From positions 237,716 through 301,715 of the forward strand of contig NZ_JAKSDZ010000002.1 of assembly GCF_023509475.1 (NCBI RefSeq): DNA of 64,000 nucleotides, read 5' to 3'. The notes under the pieces were generated by a model. It saw only the letters and a program-made list of their open reading frames with translations, ran no database searches and had not been told where the DNA came from. How positions within the stretch are numbered: the first letter of the stretch is position 1; the number at the start of each line of letters is the position of its first letter. Shown one piece after another: positions 35,725 to 45,790 of this stretch. The position numbers and the translations under genes are program-made. Origin of the DNA: Aestuariirhabdus haliotis (GTDB lineage: Bacteria; Pseudomonadota; Gammaproteobacteria; Pseudomonadales; Aestuariirhabdaceae).

Positions 35725-37707
35725 TTATCGAAAGGTATTAATCAATGTATCAAACAAACTTCTAGCCACCGAAATAACCTGCGCGGAGGCATTGTAGGCA
35801 TTCTCAAAGCGAATCAAATTAGCCGCTTCTTCGTCCAGACTGACCCCGGATAAACTGTCCCGCGCATTTTGCGATTGAGTCAGGATAGTACTGCTGGCTT
35901 CGCTATCGATACGGGATTGAGCCGTACGAGTTCCCACTTTTTCAACCAGTTCTCCGTAAGCGTCGGCATAGTTAACGCCGGCACCGAAAGTTGTTGTGGG
36001 TTCATTTTCTAACTGGACCAGCTTCAAGGCGTTACGGTTATCAGAGCTACCATTTTGGTTGAACTCGATAGTGAAACTGTCACCCGCCAATGGCCGCCCG
36101 GTAATGTCCAGTGTGACCTGATAGGTATTACCCCCGCCGTCGGTGACATCAATGGTGACCGCATTGGTTTGCCCCGGCACAATCGGATTGGGGTTACCAG
36201 TAATCGTCAGACCATTACCACTGTTATCTACGAAGGCATAGTTCTGGGTATCGGTGAAAACAATATCAAACGGTTGGTTGGCAATCACATCCGCTGGCGT
36301 AAAAGGCGATACCACATCGGGCTGGGTAATTGAGCCTGTGCCACGATTATCGAGACTTTGTGTGCCACGCAACGGCGCTGCGAAAGCCAACTCTTCCGGT
36401 TGCTCGAGCACTTTTTCAATATGTTCGGCGCCTTCCCGGGTAGGCGTTATATAAAAGCGCTCGCCAGCGACAAAACCGTTGTTATTGAGATTGATCTGAA
36501 AACCATCGGGTGACAGGATCGATGGTGTCGATGGAGCCCCGGGTATCACCCCGGCGGTTTGGGTGCCATCGGAAATTCGTGTCAATGTATAGTTCGTGGG
36601 TGAGCTGAATTCCAGCCGATAATCGCTTAACGAAAGCTGCCCGGCATCGGTGATTTCGACTTCCAAAGTACTGGTTGAGGGATTGGTACTGGGGAAAACC
36701 CGCTGCTGCATTAAAATCGGATCGTTAATATCACGAAACAGATCGACGCCAAAATTATCCGACAGATCAAGACCTTCACCCAGCTGTTGGTTAATCGTAT
36801 CGGAGAAGACCAAGGCCAGACGCCCAATCTCGTTGTACGCAGGATCCAGCACCTCATCTCGATAATTGATAATCCCGGTCAACTCTCCCCCAGAGAGCAG
36901 GTTAGTTATCACCTGGGTCGAGGTACCATCGCTAATAGCGATATCCTGGCGCAATGGGTCGTCAGTACTGGGTACGACTTCCAGGGTATTTACCTGAGCG
37001 CCAACGATCAAAGGTTGGCCCGTGCCGACAAACACATTGATCGTGTTATCGTCCTGAGGAATGACGGTCACTCCCACCAACTCCGAAAGATTCTTCAACG
37101 CCTCTTCCCGAGAATCCCGGAGATCATTCACCGGGGTATTGTTGACCTCGGCCTTGGCGATCGCTTCGTTATAATCCCCAATCGTTACTGCAATACGGTT
37201 GATTTGTTCGGTAAGCGTTCGGCTTTGTTGATTAACCAGATCAGTTTGTTGGTTAAGGCGATCGTTCAGGGTATTAAAACGGTTCGCTATCCCCTCTGCT
37301 TCGGTAAGGATCAATTGCCGGGATGGAATATTGGCCGGATCTTCGGCTCCAGTCTGCATAGCCTTAAAGAAATTGGTCAGTGCCGGCGTCAGCCCCGTGG
37401 TTGTGTTGGCCAGCAGGGAATCCAGCTGTTCAATCTGCTCCCGAAATGCCTGCTGCTCCGAATTGACAAAGGTGTTCTCACGTAACTGGCTAACCAGAAT
37501 TTCACTGGTAATGCGCCGAATACTGTCGGTGGTTGCACCGGAACCCAAAAAACCGACCCCCACATAGAGTGGATTTTGGGTTACCTGGGTGGCTTCCTGA
37601 CGAGAATATCCAGGCGTGTTGATATTGGCGACGTTATGACCCGTCACCGTCAACGATGTCTGGCTTACTCGTAAGCCACTTAATCCTATTCCCAGCAGAT
37701 CAGCCAT
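35725..37707 (-). CDS. flgK: Flagellar hook-associated protein FlgK (HAP1)
   Basis: First hook-filament junction protein. The 660 residues carry the rod/hook N-terminal motif (SLTVTGHNVANINTPGYSRQ) and the C-terminal helix with LDEEAANLIRFENAYNASAQVI. The middle is variable. It is preceded by a sigma-28-type promoter 27 bp upstream, and is followed by flgL. Confidence 0.96.
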   Translation of the reverse strand: MADLLGIGLSGLRVSQTSLTVTGHNVANINTPGYSRQEATQVTQNPLYVGVGFLGSGATTDSIRRITSEILVSQLRENTFVNSEQQAFREQIEQLDSLLANTTTGLTPALTNFFKAMQTGAEDPANIPSRQLILTEAEGIANRFNTLNDRLNQQTDLVNQQSRTLTEQINRIAVTIGDYNEAIAKAEVNNTPVNDLRDSREEALKNLSELVGVTVIPQDDNTINVFVGTGQPLIVGAQVNTLEVVPSTDDPLRQDIAISDGTSTQVITNLLSGGELTGIINYRDEVLDPAYNEIGRLALVFSDTINQQLGEGLDLSDNFGVDLFRDINDPILMQQRVFPSTNPSTSTLEVEITDAGQLSLSDYRLEFSSPTNYTLTRISDGTQTAGVIPGAPSTPSILSPDGFQINLNNNGFVAGERFYITPTREGAEHIEKVLEQPEELAFAAPLRGTQSLDNRGTGSITQPDVVSPFTPADVIANQPFDIVFTDTQNYAFVDNSGNGLTITGNPNPIVPGQTNAVTIDVTDGGGNTYQVTLDITGRPLAGDSFTIEFNQNGSSDNRNALKLVQLENEPTTTFGAGVNYADAYGELVEKVGTRTAQSRIDSEASSTILTQSQNARDSLSGVSLDEEAANLIRFENAYNASAQVISVARSLFDTLINTFR

Positions 37708-37733
37708 TTCTCGACCTTCCCGTTATCTACCCG

Positions 37734-37760
37734 TTATCGGCATCAAAGCCAAATGGTTTA
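37734..37760 (-). promoter_or_regulatory. Sigma-28-type promoter of flgKL
   Basis: Minus-strand TAAAC, 14-base spacer and a perfect GCCGATAA -10 element. The -10 ends about 27 bp from the flgK ATG, in the 95-bp gap after flgJ. Read-through from the flgF operon is also possible. Confidence 0.68.
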
Positions 37761-37802
37761 ATACGTTTGTAATTCGAAGCTTCACATTCACCTCTTGAGC
37801 GA

Positions 37803-38804
37803 CTACTGCCAGTTGTCAAAAATATTGCTATCGGCAATCCGCAATATTTTCTCGGCGTACTCTGGATCGGTGGCGTAGCCCGCTTGCTGTAATCCCTGTA
37901 AAAACTTCACGGAATCACCACCATGCTGTAATGCATTTTGATAGCGATCGTTCTGCTGCAAGAACGTCGCGTAGTCATCAAAACTGGTCAAAAATGAGTC
38001 ATAGGCCCTAAAGGCGGCCGTTTCTTTTAACGCAACGCCTTGGCGAAACTCGGTAGTGGTCACCTCTGCTGTATCTCCAGACCAGCGACTGTCGGCCTTG
38101 ATACCAAACAGATTGAAGCTGTTGCCGCCATCCTCACGCTGAATCATCTTTTGCCCCCAGCCGGTTTCCAGGGCTGACTGGGCAACCAGTATTTTGGGTT
38201 CTATGCCAAGCTTGCTGGCAATCTCCTGCGCATAGGGCATCATTTTGCGAATAAAGGCCAACGGCGAATCCAACACTTCATCCGGTTCATTTGTCTCTAG
38301 CGTGATCTTTCGATCGGAGTCATTAGCATTCACGTTTGCCGATTGATCGACCTTGCCGACTATCGGTTTACGCATAAGCTGCTGTACCATTGTGCTGGCA
38401 ACGTCTGAGGCTTTATCAACCATGAAACGGTCGCGTCCATAAGTCGACGAAGCCTCGGGAATACTGCTATTGAGCTGGCGCATTAACACTTCGGCCAGCC
38501 CCATCCCGCCATTTTCCGCCAGGTCAATTGCCATCTGGCCATCGAGCATATCGCGATACATATTGCTTTCACTGCTATTGAACAGACTGTCTTCTTCAAA
38601 GATCGCATTAGCATCGCGCATGCTTTTCAACATCATGCTGATAAACAACGACTCGAATTGTTTTACGGCTTGTTCGAGTGCTTCTTTCGATTCACCATCG
38701 GAGCTGTACTTAAGATTCTGCAAGCTGTTCAGATCGGTATAAACCTGGGCTACCCCAGAGGCACTGGCAGCCGAATGTTTCAGGTTCAGATCTACTCCAC
38801 TCAT
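37803..38804 (-). CDS. flgJ: Flagellar rod assembly protein / peptidoglycan hydrolase FlgJ
   Basis: Bifunctional protein of 333 residues: an N-terminal rod-capping domain (about 20-115, EALEQAVKQFESLFISMMLKSMR in outline) and a C-terminal glucosaminidase domain (about 175-333) with catalytic Glu213 in AQSALETGWGQKM. It opens the peptidoglycan for the rod. It lies immediately after flgI (1 bp). Confidence 0.96.
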   Translation of the reverse strand: MSGVDLNLKHSAASASGVAQVYTDLNSLQNLKYSSDGESKEALEQAVKQFESLFISMMLKSMRDANAIFEEDSLFNSSESNMYRDMLDGQMAIDLAENGGMGLAEVLMRQLNSSIPEASSTYGRDRFMVDKASDVASTMVQQLMRKPIVGKVDQSANVNANDSDRKITLETNEPDEVLDSPLAFIRKMMPYAQEIASKLGIEPKILVAQSALETGWGQKMIQREDGGNSFNLFGIKADSRWSGDTAEVTTTEFRQGVALKETAAFRAYDSFLTSFDDYATFLQQNDRYQNALQHGGDSVKFLQGLQQAGYATDPEYAEKILRIADSNIFDNWQ

Positions 38805-38805
38805 A

Positions 38806-39912
38806 TCAGATAACCACCAATTCTGCGCGTAGTGCCCCGGCCTGTTTGAGGGCCTCCAAAATGGCCATCAGGTCACCGGGGGCCGCTCCTACCTGATTCA
38901 CCGCCTGAACAATTTCGGCCAGGGTAACACCCGGTTCAAACAGGAACATTTTATTGTTTTCTTGTTGTACATCGATATTGCTTTGCGGAGTAACTACCGT
39001 TTCTCCGGCACCGAAAGCATTTGGCTGACTCACCTCGGCTTCTTCGGTGATAGAAACCACCATGCTGCCGTGGGTTACTGCCGCTGGAGACACCCTTACG
39101 TTTTTCCCAATCACAATGGTACCGGTACGTGAGTTGATAATAACTTTGGCTGAGGATTCACCTGGCGTTACCTCAAGATTCTCCAATACCGACATATAGG
39201 TGACACGCTGAGACCGATCCGTTGGTGCGGTCACCTCGATAGAAGCACCATCAATGGCTTTCGCCACGCCCGGACCGACCAGCTGATTGATCGCATCACT
39301 CATGCGCTTGGCAGTAGTAAAATCGTACTGTTTTAAATTCAATACCAGCTTGTTTCCTCGCCCAAACGACGAATGAACACTACGTTCAACCAAAGCACCA
39401 TTTGGAATTCGGCCGGCAGTAGGCACATTAATAGTTAAACTTGATCCATCCGCACCCTCCACGCCTAAACCACCAACAACCAGACTGCCCTGAGCAATGG
39501 CGTATACTTTGCCATCAATTCCTTTGAGCTCGGTCATCAATAAGCTCCCACCCCTAAGGCTTTTGGCATTACCCAGTGCAGAAACAGTGACATCAATTTT
39601 ATGGCCAGGCTTGGCAAAAGGTGGCAGCTCACCATGAATAGATACCGCGGCTACGTTTTTCAATTTTGGGTTACTGCCCGGTGGCATTTTTATACCAAAT
39701 TGCTGCAACATATTTTTAAAGGTTTGAATGGTAAATGGTGTCTGGCTGGTTTTATCACCACTACCATCCAAGCCTGTCACCAGACCATAACCCACCAACT
39801 GATTACTTCGCACACCAGAAATCGAAGCCAGATCCTTAATTCGTTCAGCCTGCACTGAACCCGCCATCAGTAAAAGAAACAGAACCAGAAGATATCGCTG
39901 AACTACTTTCAT
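38806..39912 (-). CDS. flgI: Flagellar P-ring protein FlgI
   Basis: Periplasmic P-ring subunit whose assembly needs the chaperone FlgA (encoded at 47.9 kb). A signal peptide is visible ([20 protein letters not shown]), followed by [21 protein letters not shown], the usual mature N-terminus. I place the start at the ATG at 39912, eight bases from GGAG; an ATG two codons upstream sits too close to it. It belongs to flgFGHIJ. Confidence 0.96.
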   Translation of the reverse strand: MKVVQRYLLVLFLLLMAGSVQAERIKDLASISGVRSNQLVGYGLVTGLDGSGDKTSQTPFTIQTFKNMLQQFGIKMPPGSNPKLKNVAAVSIHGELPPFAKPGHKIDVTVSALGNAKSLRGGSLLMTELKGIDGKVYAIAQGSLVVGGLGVEGADGSSLTINVPTAGRIPNGALVERSVHSSFGRGNKLVLNLKQYDFTTAKRMSDAINQLVGPGVAKAIDGASIEVTAPTDRSQRVTYMSVLENLEVTPGESSAKVIINSRTGTIVIGKNVRVSPAAVTHGSMVVSITEEAEVSQPNAFGAGETVVTPQSNIDVQQENNKMFLFEPGVTLAEIVQAVNQVGAAPGDLMAILEALKQAGALRAELVVI

Positions 39913-39931
39913 TGTCATTGCTCCACTCTTC

Positions 39932-40606
39932 CTAAAAAGGAAATGCCGGACTATTGAAGAGTTTGGTTAACCAACCCGCCTCATTCGAATCTGCCAGGCT
40001 TCCGGTTCCAGCGTAACTAATTCTTGCATCTGCAATTTTTTGCGATGACACCATGTTATCGGTATCAACATCATCGGGGCGTACCAAGCCCGATATTCGA
40101 ACGTACTCGTCCCCCTGATTAAGGGTGAGCCATTTTTCGCCGCGAATTTTCAGCAAGCCATTGGGTAACACTTCCGACACCGTGACCGTTATATTGCCGC
40201 GAAGACTGTTACTCTGACTACTTTCAGATTCCCCTTCATGCTCTCGAGTGGCGTCCAGGGTGGCAGCCACATCAAAACCAAACACATCTTTAAAGGTTTT
40301 ACCAAACGCAGTTGGTTCACTAATAGACGCCGTTGTTTCTTTACTGAAGTCGGTATCGGCTTTCTTATTCGCCTGTGTCGATTCATCCAGCTGTACCGTG
40401 ATGATATCGCCGACCCGGTAAGCCTTGCGATCGTCGTACAGTGAGAAGCCAAAACCCTCCTGGTAGAGAGAACCGCCATTAAATTCCGAGGCAATGGGCT
40501 GGGCAGGATAGGTCGGCGCAAATGCCGGATCATTTGGCAAAGCCGTAGGCGTCATGCAACCACCCAAAGAAAAGAAGCTCAGCAATAAAAGCAATCTGAT
40601 TTTCAT
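39932..40606 (-). CDS. flgH: Flagellar L-ring lipoprotein FlgH
   Basis: Outer-membrane L-ring subunit. The 224-residue precursor has a lipoprotein signal with lipobox LGGC (Cys17). The mature protein shows [31 protein letters not shown] in outline and [21 protein letters not shown], both family hallmarks. It lies between flgG and flgI. Confidence 0.97.
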   Translation of the reverse strand: MKIRLLLLLSFFSLGGCMTPTALPNDPAFAPTYPAQPIASEFNGGSLYQEGFGFSLYDDRKAYRVGDIITVQLDESTQANKKADTDFSKETTASISEPTAFGKTFKDVFGFDVAATLDATREHEGESESSQSNSLRGNITVTVSEVLPNGLLKIRGEKWLTLNQGDEYVRISGLVRPDDVDTDNMVSSQKIADARISYAGTGSLADSNEAGWLTKLFNSPAFPF

Positions 40607-40631
40607 AGCAACATCGCCTCTTTAGCCTCGA

Positions 40632-41417
40632 TTAAAGGTTCTGAGTCACGAACTGCAGCATACTGTCAGCAGTCGAAATCACTTTGGAATTCATTTCGTA
40701 AGCACGCTGGGTGGTGATCATATTCACCAGCTCTTCCACCACGTTTACGTTTGAATTTTCCAACGTACTCTGTTGAATTCGCCCTAACCCATCTTCACCG
40801 GGGACACCTTCTCGAGGCGCTCCGCTGGACCCGGTTTCGAGGAACAGGTTATTACCAATGGCTTGCAAGCCCGCTGGATTAATAAAATCCACGACCTGAA
40901 TTTGCCCCAGTTCCTGGGGAGCCGGATCGCCCGGTGTGGTCACGGTGACAATGCCATCTTCACCTACTGTGTACGTGAGAGCATCTTCGGGAACGGTAAT
41001 TCCGGGTTCTAGCGGATGACCGTTAACATTGACCACATCACCGTCCTCATTAAGGTGAAACTGGCCATTTCGGGTGTAGGCGATCGTGCCGTCGGGCGTC
41101 AAAATCTGGAAAAAGCCTCGACCGTTGATTGCCATATCCAGTGGCTGATCGGTTGTTTGCAAACTGCCTGAAGTAAATATTTTCTGAGTACCGGCTACAC
41201 GAACACCCGTACCCAATTGCAACCCGGATGGCAAGGTGGTGTCCTGGGACGATTGCCCACCGGGCTGTCGTTGGATCTGATAGAGCAGATCTTCAAATTC
41301 CGCCCGATCCTTCTTGAAACCTACCGTGCTGACGTTAGCCAGATTATTCGCAATGGTATTGAGCTGCATATCCTGTGCGCTCAGTCCCGTTTTACTTACC
41401 CACAATGCCGGTTGCAT
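40632..41417 (-). CDS. flgG: Flagellar distal rod protein FlgG
   Basis: Distal rod subunit. The 261 residues contain the rod motif LNTIANNLANVSTVGFKKDR near the N-terminus, the central QPLDMAINGRGFFQI and the C-terminal ELVNMITTQRAYEMNSKVI. It lies between flgF (97 bp) and flgH (25 bp). Confidence 0.97.
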   Translation of the reverse strand: MQPALWVSKTGLSAQDMQLNTIANNLANVSTVGFKKDRAEFEDLLYQIQRQPGGQSSQDTTLPSGLQLGTGVRVAGTQKIFTSGSLQTTDQPLDMAINGRGFFQILTPDGTIAYTRNGQFHLNEDGDVVNVNGHPLEPGITVPEDALTYTVGEDGIVTVTTPGDPAPQELGQIQVVDFINPAGLQAIGNNLFLETGSSGAPREGVPGEDGLGRIQQSTLENSNVNVVEELVNMITTQRAYEMNSKVISTADSMLQFVTQNL

Positions 41418-41514
41418 GTTTTTCTCCCCACAGGGCTTCCGCCCTGCCTCACTTCAGTCCGCAAACTAGGTTGCTCAGTTATTGTCAAAAATCCGTCAGC
41501 TATGCAGACACTCC

Positions 41515-42252
41515 CTAGCTCTGCAAGAGTCGTTCCACTGATTTCTGATTTTCTTCCGCGGTGCTCATCATCTTCACCTGCACCTGAAACTGCTTCGCCA
41601 AACTCATCATCGAAATCATCTCGGAGACCGGATTAACGTTACTGGCCTCGAGAAATCCGGGCTCAAGAGTCACGTTCACATCGGGCACCACAGCGTCTTC
41701 ATCTTTGATTCTGAATAAGCCATCGCTACCCTTCTCCAGGCGATTCAGATCGGGATTGACCAATAAAATTCGATCAACCTCCGCCAGAGCCTCTGGATTT
41801 TCTCCAGCACCTCGAATGGTAATGGTGCCGTCAGGAGCAATATCCATCTTATCGAATTCCGGTAATACAATCGGGCCACCATCACCGATAATGGTCAGGT
41901 TTTCCGAATTACGCAGGATGCCATCGGGATCGATGTTCAAATCACCGGTTCGGGTATAGACCGTTTCACCCTCTGCTGTTTGCGCCGTTATCCAGCCGTC
42001 TCCCCTCAAGGCCACATCCAAATCACGACCCGTCGATATCATGGTGCCCTGATTAAAGTTGGTACCTGGGTTTTCGGTCATGGCATAGGCTCGGGTCGGA
42101 TGAGTCTCCCCCCAGACAGGCATCGACCGCGCCTGCTCGAAATCATTCTTAAATCCCGTCGTGTTGGCATTGGCCAGGTTGTTGGCATGAATAGTCTGCC
42201 CCAACATATTCTGCTTTGCGCCACTCATGGAAATAAATAATGCTCTGTCCAT
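41515..42252 (-). CDS. flgF: Flagellar proximal rod protein FlgF
   Basis: Proximal rod subunit of 245 residues, with the N-terminal SGAKQNMLGQTIHANNLANA motif, central GRDLDVALRGDGWI and C-terminal EMISMMSLAKQFQVQVKMM. It starts the flgFGHIJ operon behind a sigma-54-type promoter. Confidence 0.96.
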   Translation of the reverse strand: MDRALFISMSGAKQNMLGQTIHANNLANANTTGFKNDFEQARSMPVWGETHPTRAYAMTENPGTNFNQGTMISTGRDLDVALRGDGWITAQTAEGETVYTRTGDLNIDPDGILRNSENLTIIGDGGPIVLPEFDKMDIAPDGTITIRGAGENPEALAEVDRILLVNPDLNRLEKGSDGLFRIKDEDAVVPDVNVTLEPGFLEASNVNPVSEMISMMSLAKQFQVQVKMMSTAEENQKSVERLLQS

Positions 42253-42315
42253 TGCTCTGTAACCCTGTAGGGAGCGGCAATCATTTGCTGCTCAAATTGT
42301 CTTACCTATAGAAAA

Positions 42316-42331
42316 AGCAAAGGCTATGCCC
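42316..42331 (-). promoter_or_regulatory. Candidate sigma-54 promoter of flgFGHIJ
   Basis: Minus-strand GGGCATAGCCTTTGCT has GG-N10-GC spacing, GGCA in the -24 and TTTGC in the -12. It is 65 bp from flgF. The rest of the 330-bp gap is AT-rich, apart from the flgE terminator. Confidence 0.6.
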
Positions 42332-42520
42332 ATTTACCCATAAAGCTCAAAATAAAACGTAACCTATTGTTTTTATTAAATTAAAATAAACAGAAAACCC
42401 AAACCAATCGAGTTTCAAGATTGAATTAATACCTAGGACGGCAAGGGTTTACCGCAACATTTATAGGGTATTGCCACACCCAATAGTGATAAGTATCCAG
42501 GCCACCTGCAGCAATAGGAC

Positions 42521-42554
42521 AAAAAAACGCGACACCGCCAAAACGATGTCGCGC
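42521..42554 (-). terminator. Rho-independent terminator of flgBCDE
   Basis: Minus-strand stem CGCGACA / TGTCGCG with a 12-base loop, followed by seven T residues, about 30 bp after the flgE stop. Confidence 0.88.
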
Positions 42555-42582
42555 TTAATGACTACTGACCGAAGATGCAGGC

Positions 42583-43878
42583 TTAAATATTCAAAATGGT
42601 CTGGGTAACCGCATCGGAGGTTTCAATGGTTTTGGCATTGGCCTGATAGTTTCTCTGGGCAATAATCAGGTTCACCAACTCGTCAGAAAGTTCCACGTTA
42701 GAGGCCTCCAAAGCCCCTGCCTGCAATGCACCCAGGGTACCAGAACGTGGTGTGCCTATTACCTGATTACCAGATTCAAACGATTCGGCCCATTCCGTCT
42801 TGCCTAACGGACTCAAGCCCTCAGTATTGGCAAAATTGGCAAACACCACCTGCCCCTGAATACGACTTTGTCCATTAGTGTATCGAGCAAACAGGATGCC
42901 TTCGTCAGACACTTCAAGTCCTGCCAGTTGCCCGGTGCTGAAACCATCCTGACTAACACTCGTCACAGCAAAGGCACTGGAAAACTGGGTACTACCAGTC
43001 AAATCCAGATTATAACCGGTGGGTGAAACGGCTCCGTTCTGTGTACCGGTACTGTCACGTGGCTCCCAGCCAGCGAGCACCACTGGCGTGCCGGGTGCAG
43101 GTGCGGTCAACTGACCGGCTGCATCAAAGGTTAAAGCCTGCGTGAAAGGAGTAAATACGTTGGCCGCAGGGTTATCCGGTGGTGGGGTACCATCGGGCAA
43201 AGTACCATCAAAGTCCCGACCATCAATCAGAATATGCATATCCCAGGTATTAGCACCTGTTTTGACGAAGTACTGAGTCTGGATATGGGAATTACCCAGT
43301 GAATCGTAAACATTGACCGAGGTCGCCGAGTTGTAGGTTGCAGGATCCGTAGGGTCAAATGGAGCGATCGCAGGTACCACATCGCTGGAGTTAAGATTCA
43401 GTGTCTGAAGGACCGTACCTGTGGCTTGTGGGGATTGGTTGGTAGTATCTACCTGAAGATCGGTTAACACACCGGTTAATATTTGGCCGGTATTGTCAGC
43501 CGCATAGCCCTGCAAGTTTTTGCCAAAGTTATTGACGATAAACCCTTCTTTATCAGTGCCGAAATAGCCGGCACGGGTATACGTGGTTTCGCCGTTGTTA
43601 TCCAACACAAAAAAACCATCTCCGTTAATCGCCATATCCAGACTGTTGCTGGTAAAAGTAATGCTGCCCTGAGTAAATTGCTGCCCAATATTAGCCAATA
43701 ACACACCACTACCGGTCGCATTATCTGCTGTCCCCAAGGTTGATGCAGCGTACACATCTGCAAATTCCGCCCGCGATGATTTAAAGCCGATGGTGCTGGC
43801 ATTGGCAATGTTGTTACCAGTCACCTCCAGCTCATTGCCGGCGGCACGGATACCACTCAAACCGATATTAAACGCCAT
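42583..43878 (-). CDS. flgE: Flagellar hook protein FlgE
   Basis: Hook subunit of 431 residues with the N-terminal [20 protein letters not shown], central [15 protein letters not shown] and C-terminal [20 protein letters not shown] motifs. It lies 30 bp after flgD and ends the flgBCDE operon before a strong terminator. Confidence 0.97.
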   Translation of the reverse strand: MAFNIGLSGIRAAGNELEVTGNNIANASTIGFKSSRAEFADVYAASTLGTADNATGSGVLLANIGQQFTQGSITFTSNSLDMAINGDGFFVLDNNGETTYTRAGYFGTDKEGFIVNNFGKNLQGYAADNTGQILTGVLTDLQVDTTNQSPQATGTVLQTLNLNSSDVVPAIAPFDPTDPATYNSATSVNVYDSLGNSHIQTQYFVKTGANTWDMHILIDGRDFDGTLPDGTPPPDNPAANVFTPFTQALTFDAAGQLTAPAPGTPVVLAGWEPRDSTGTQNGAVSPTGYNLDLTGSTQFSSAFAVTSVSQDGFSTGQLAGLEVSDEGILFARYTNGQSRIQGQVVFANFANTEGLSPLGKTEWAESFESGNQVIGTPRSGTLGALQAGALEASNVELSDELVNLIIAQRNYQANAKTIETSDAVTQTILNI

Positions 43879-43908
43879 GATTTATTCTCCTGATCGCTCG
43901 CGAGCGAA

Positions 43909-44604
43909 TTACTCTTTGATCATCTGTACATCAGATAGCAACACTGAGCCCATGCCATCCAGATTCAATATAACGTCCCCGGTCCCAGCGGCACCGAGCG
44001 TAATGCTGTTAACATGTGCCGGTAACACGGTAGGCACTTGTTGGGATTTTCCGTCGATAGCAGCCTTAGCCTCGAATCGATACTCACCGGACGGCATAAC
44101 ATTGCCGTCGGCATCCTTGCCATCCCATTTAAATTCGATGTTACCCTTCTCTTTTGTGCCCAACGGAATCTGCTTCACCAGATCCCCCTGAGGGCTGTAA
44201 ACATTGATGGTCAAATCTGGCGTGGAGGCAGGCAGCACCACTAGCCCTTCGGTTCCCCGGCCCGTTTCCACCTGGGTATTTTCCATGCCCAGCATAACGG
44301 TTCGGCCAACCAACGATGATGCTTGTAATGCCTGGCTCGATTGCATACCCGCGACAAAGTCCTGCATCGAGGTGTTCAGTTGTTCGACACCTTCGACCGT
44401 ACTGAATTGCGCCAACTGGGCAATGAACTCACCATTTTCCTGGGGTTCCAACGGATTTTGGTTATTCATCTGAGCAACCAATAATTCCAGAAATTCATTT
44501 TTTCCCAGCTCATCATCCTTCTTCTGGTTCTCCTGCGAATTGGCAATGGAGTACTTATCCAGAGCGGATGTGCCTGTGGCTGCGGCTGCCGTGCTTAGTG
44601 TCAT
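43909..44604 (-). CDS. flgD: Flagellar hook assembly scaffold FlgD
   Basis: Hook cap protein. The 231 residues show the conserved LGKNEFLELLVAQMNNQNPLEPQENGEFIAQLAQFSTVEG block in outline (FLELLVAQMNNQNPLEPQ) near the N-terminus and an FlgD Ig-like domain with YRFEAKA. It lies between flgC and flgE. Confidence 0.96.
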   Translation of the reverse strand: MTLSTAAAATGTSALDKYSIANSQENQKKDDELGKNEFLELLVAQMNNQNPLEPQENGEFIAQLAQFSTVEGVEQLNTSMQDFVAGMQSSQALQASSLVGRTVMLGMENTQVETGRGTEGLVVLPASTPDLTINVYSPQGDLVKQIPLGTKEKGNIEFKWDGKDADGNVMPSGEYRFEAKAAIDGKSQQVPTVLPAHVNSITLGAAGTGDVILNLDGMGSVLLSDVQMIKE

Positions 44605-44614
44605 AGCGCTCTCC

Positions 44615-45055
44615 TTACTGTCCCAGGGTGAGGACCTTTTGCATCATGGTTTTAGCCGTATTCAAAACATCGACATTGGTTTGAAATGATCGCGATGCCG
44701 AGATCATGTCCGCCATCTGCTCCACGACATTCACGTTGGGGTAAAATACATAGCCATCTTCGTCAGCCATAGGGTGATTGGGGTCATAGCGCGCTTCCAG
44801 TTCTTGCTGGCTCTCGACCACGCCCAATACCCGAACACCCTGACCGACTTCCTTTGGCTGATCATCGAACAGCGAACCTTCCTGCTGAGCTTCGTTCAAG
44901 GCGTGGGCAAACACCGGGTAGCGTGCTCGATAGGTTTCATCAATGCTGCTACTGACTGTCTCTGCATTAGCAATGTTGCTGGATGTGGCGTTAAGACGAA
45001 TGGACTGGGCACTCATGCCCGACCCGGCAATTGAAAAAACATTATTAAGCGACAT
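44615..45055 (-). CDS. flgC: Flagellar rod protein FlgC
   Basis: Proximal rod subunit of 146 residues, with SGMSAQSIRLNATSSNIANAETV at the N-terminus in outline and MADMISASRSFQTNVDVLNTAK at the C-terminus (central YFPNVN-type segment VFYPNVNVVEQM). It lies 2 bp after flgB. Confidence 0.96.
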   Translation of the reverse strand: MSLNNVFSIAGSGMSAQSIRLNATSSNIANAETVSSSIDETYRARYPVFAHALNEAQQEGSLFDDQPKEVGQGVRVLGVVESQQELEARYDPNHPMADEDGYVFYPNVNVVEQMADMISASRSFQTNVDVLNTAKTMMQKVLTLGQ

Positions 45056-45057
45056 GA

Positions 45058-45468
45058 CTATTGTCCTTTTATGGCTGTACTTAAGCCTTTGAACTTGGAA
45101 TTTAGAAAAGTGAAGCTGCTTTCAAAAGCGATCTTGTTCTGAGTGAACTCGGTGATTTCTCGCTGGGAATCGACGGTATTACCATCAACAGAAGGTTGGC
45201 TTGGCACCCGATATAACAGCTCAGTATCAGCCGTTTCATCAATAAAGCCGGATACATGCTGTTGATGAGTTCGGCTTAACTTTTGCTGCCCTTCTGTATC
45301 TTGCACTCCCTCTTGCTGCTTCATCACTGAGGCAAAATCAACATCACGAGCTTTAAACCCCGGGGTGTCTGCATTGGCAAGATTATTGGCCAGCACCTCG
45401 GCTCTTTGAGCCCGAAACTCAAGCGCTTGAGGGTGGATACCTAATGCCCTGTCAAAACTGATCGCCAT
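45058..45468 (-). CDS. flgB: Flagellar rod protein FlgB
   Basis: Proximal rod subunit of 136 residues with LEFRAQRAEVLANNLANADTPGFKARDVDF in outline (EVLANNLANADTPGFKARD). It heads flgBCDE and has a strong sigma-54-type promoter 44 bp upstream. Confidence 0.96.
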   Translation of the reverse strand: MAISFDRALGIHPQALEFRAQRAEVLANNLANADTPGFKARDVDFASVMKQQEGVQDTEGQQKLSRTHQQHVSGFIDETADTELLYRVPSQPSVDGNTVDSQREITEFTQNKIAFESSFTFLNSKFKGLSTAIKGQ

Positions 45469-45511
45469 GCTATGCCTCTATTCTGAAATCATTTTCGTCA
45501 GAAAGTTAATA

Positions 45512-45526
45512 GCAAGGCACATGCCA
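45512..45526 (-). promoter_or_regulatory. Sigma-54 promoter of flgBCDE
   Basis: Minus-strand TGGCATGTGCCTTGC matches TGGCA-N6-TTGC with the invariant spacing, 44 bp upstream of flgB. The rest of the roughly 320-bp gap up to cheR holds only the cheR terminator. Confidence 0.8.
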
Positions 45527-45755
45527 GAAATTTTTTTCCTTTATATTCAACAAGTTAGAATAAAAGCAACTAATCAGGGATGCCAAAGCGGCAATCTCTT
45601 TCCTCACAAGAGGCAACTCGGCTTCGCTTGTTGCCGCTTGCCATGCAGTGCTCGGCACTATCTGCCCAAGGAGCTCTATCAACTGGAATAAACAGGCAGG
45701 CGCACAGGCCCAGGATCGTCAAGAATCAGGTAAATGAAGGGCATGGAAAGATTGT

Positions 45756-45787
45756 AAACCTCAAAGGCTGAATAGCCTTTGAGGTTT
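45756..45787. terminator. Rho-independent terminator of cheVR
   Basis: A perfect 14-bp stem AAACCTCAAAGGCT / AGCCTTTGAGGTTT with a 4-base loop lies directly after the cheR stop. Confidence 0.88.
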
Positions 45788-45790
45788 TAA

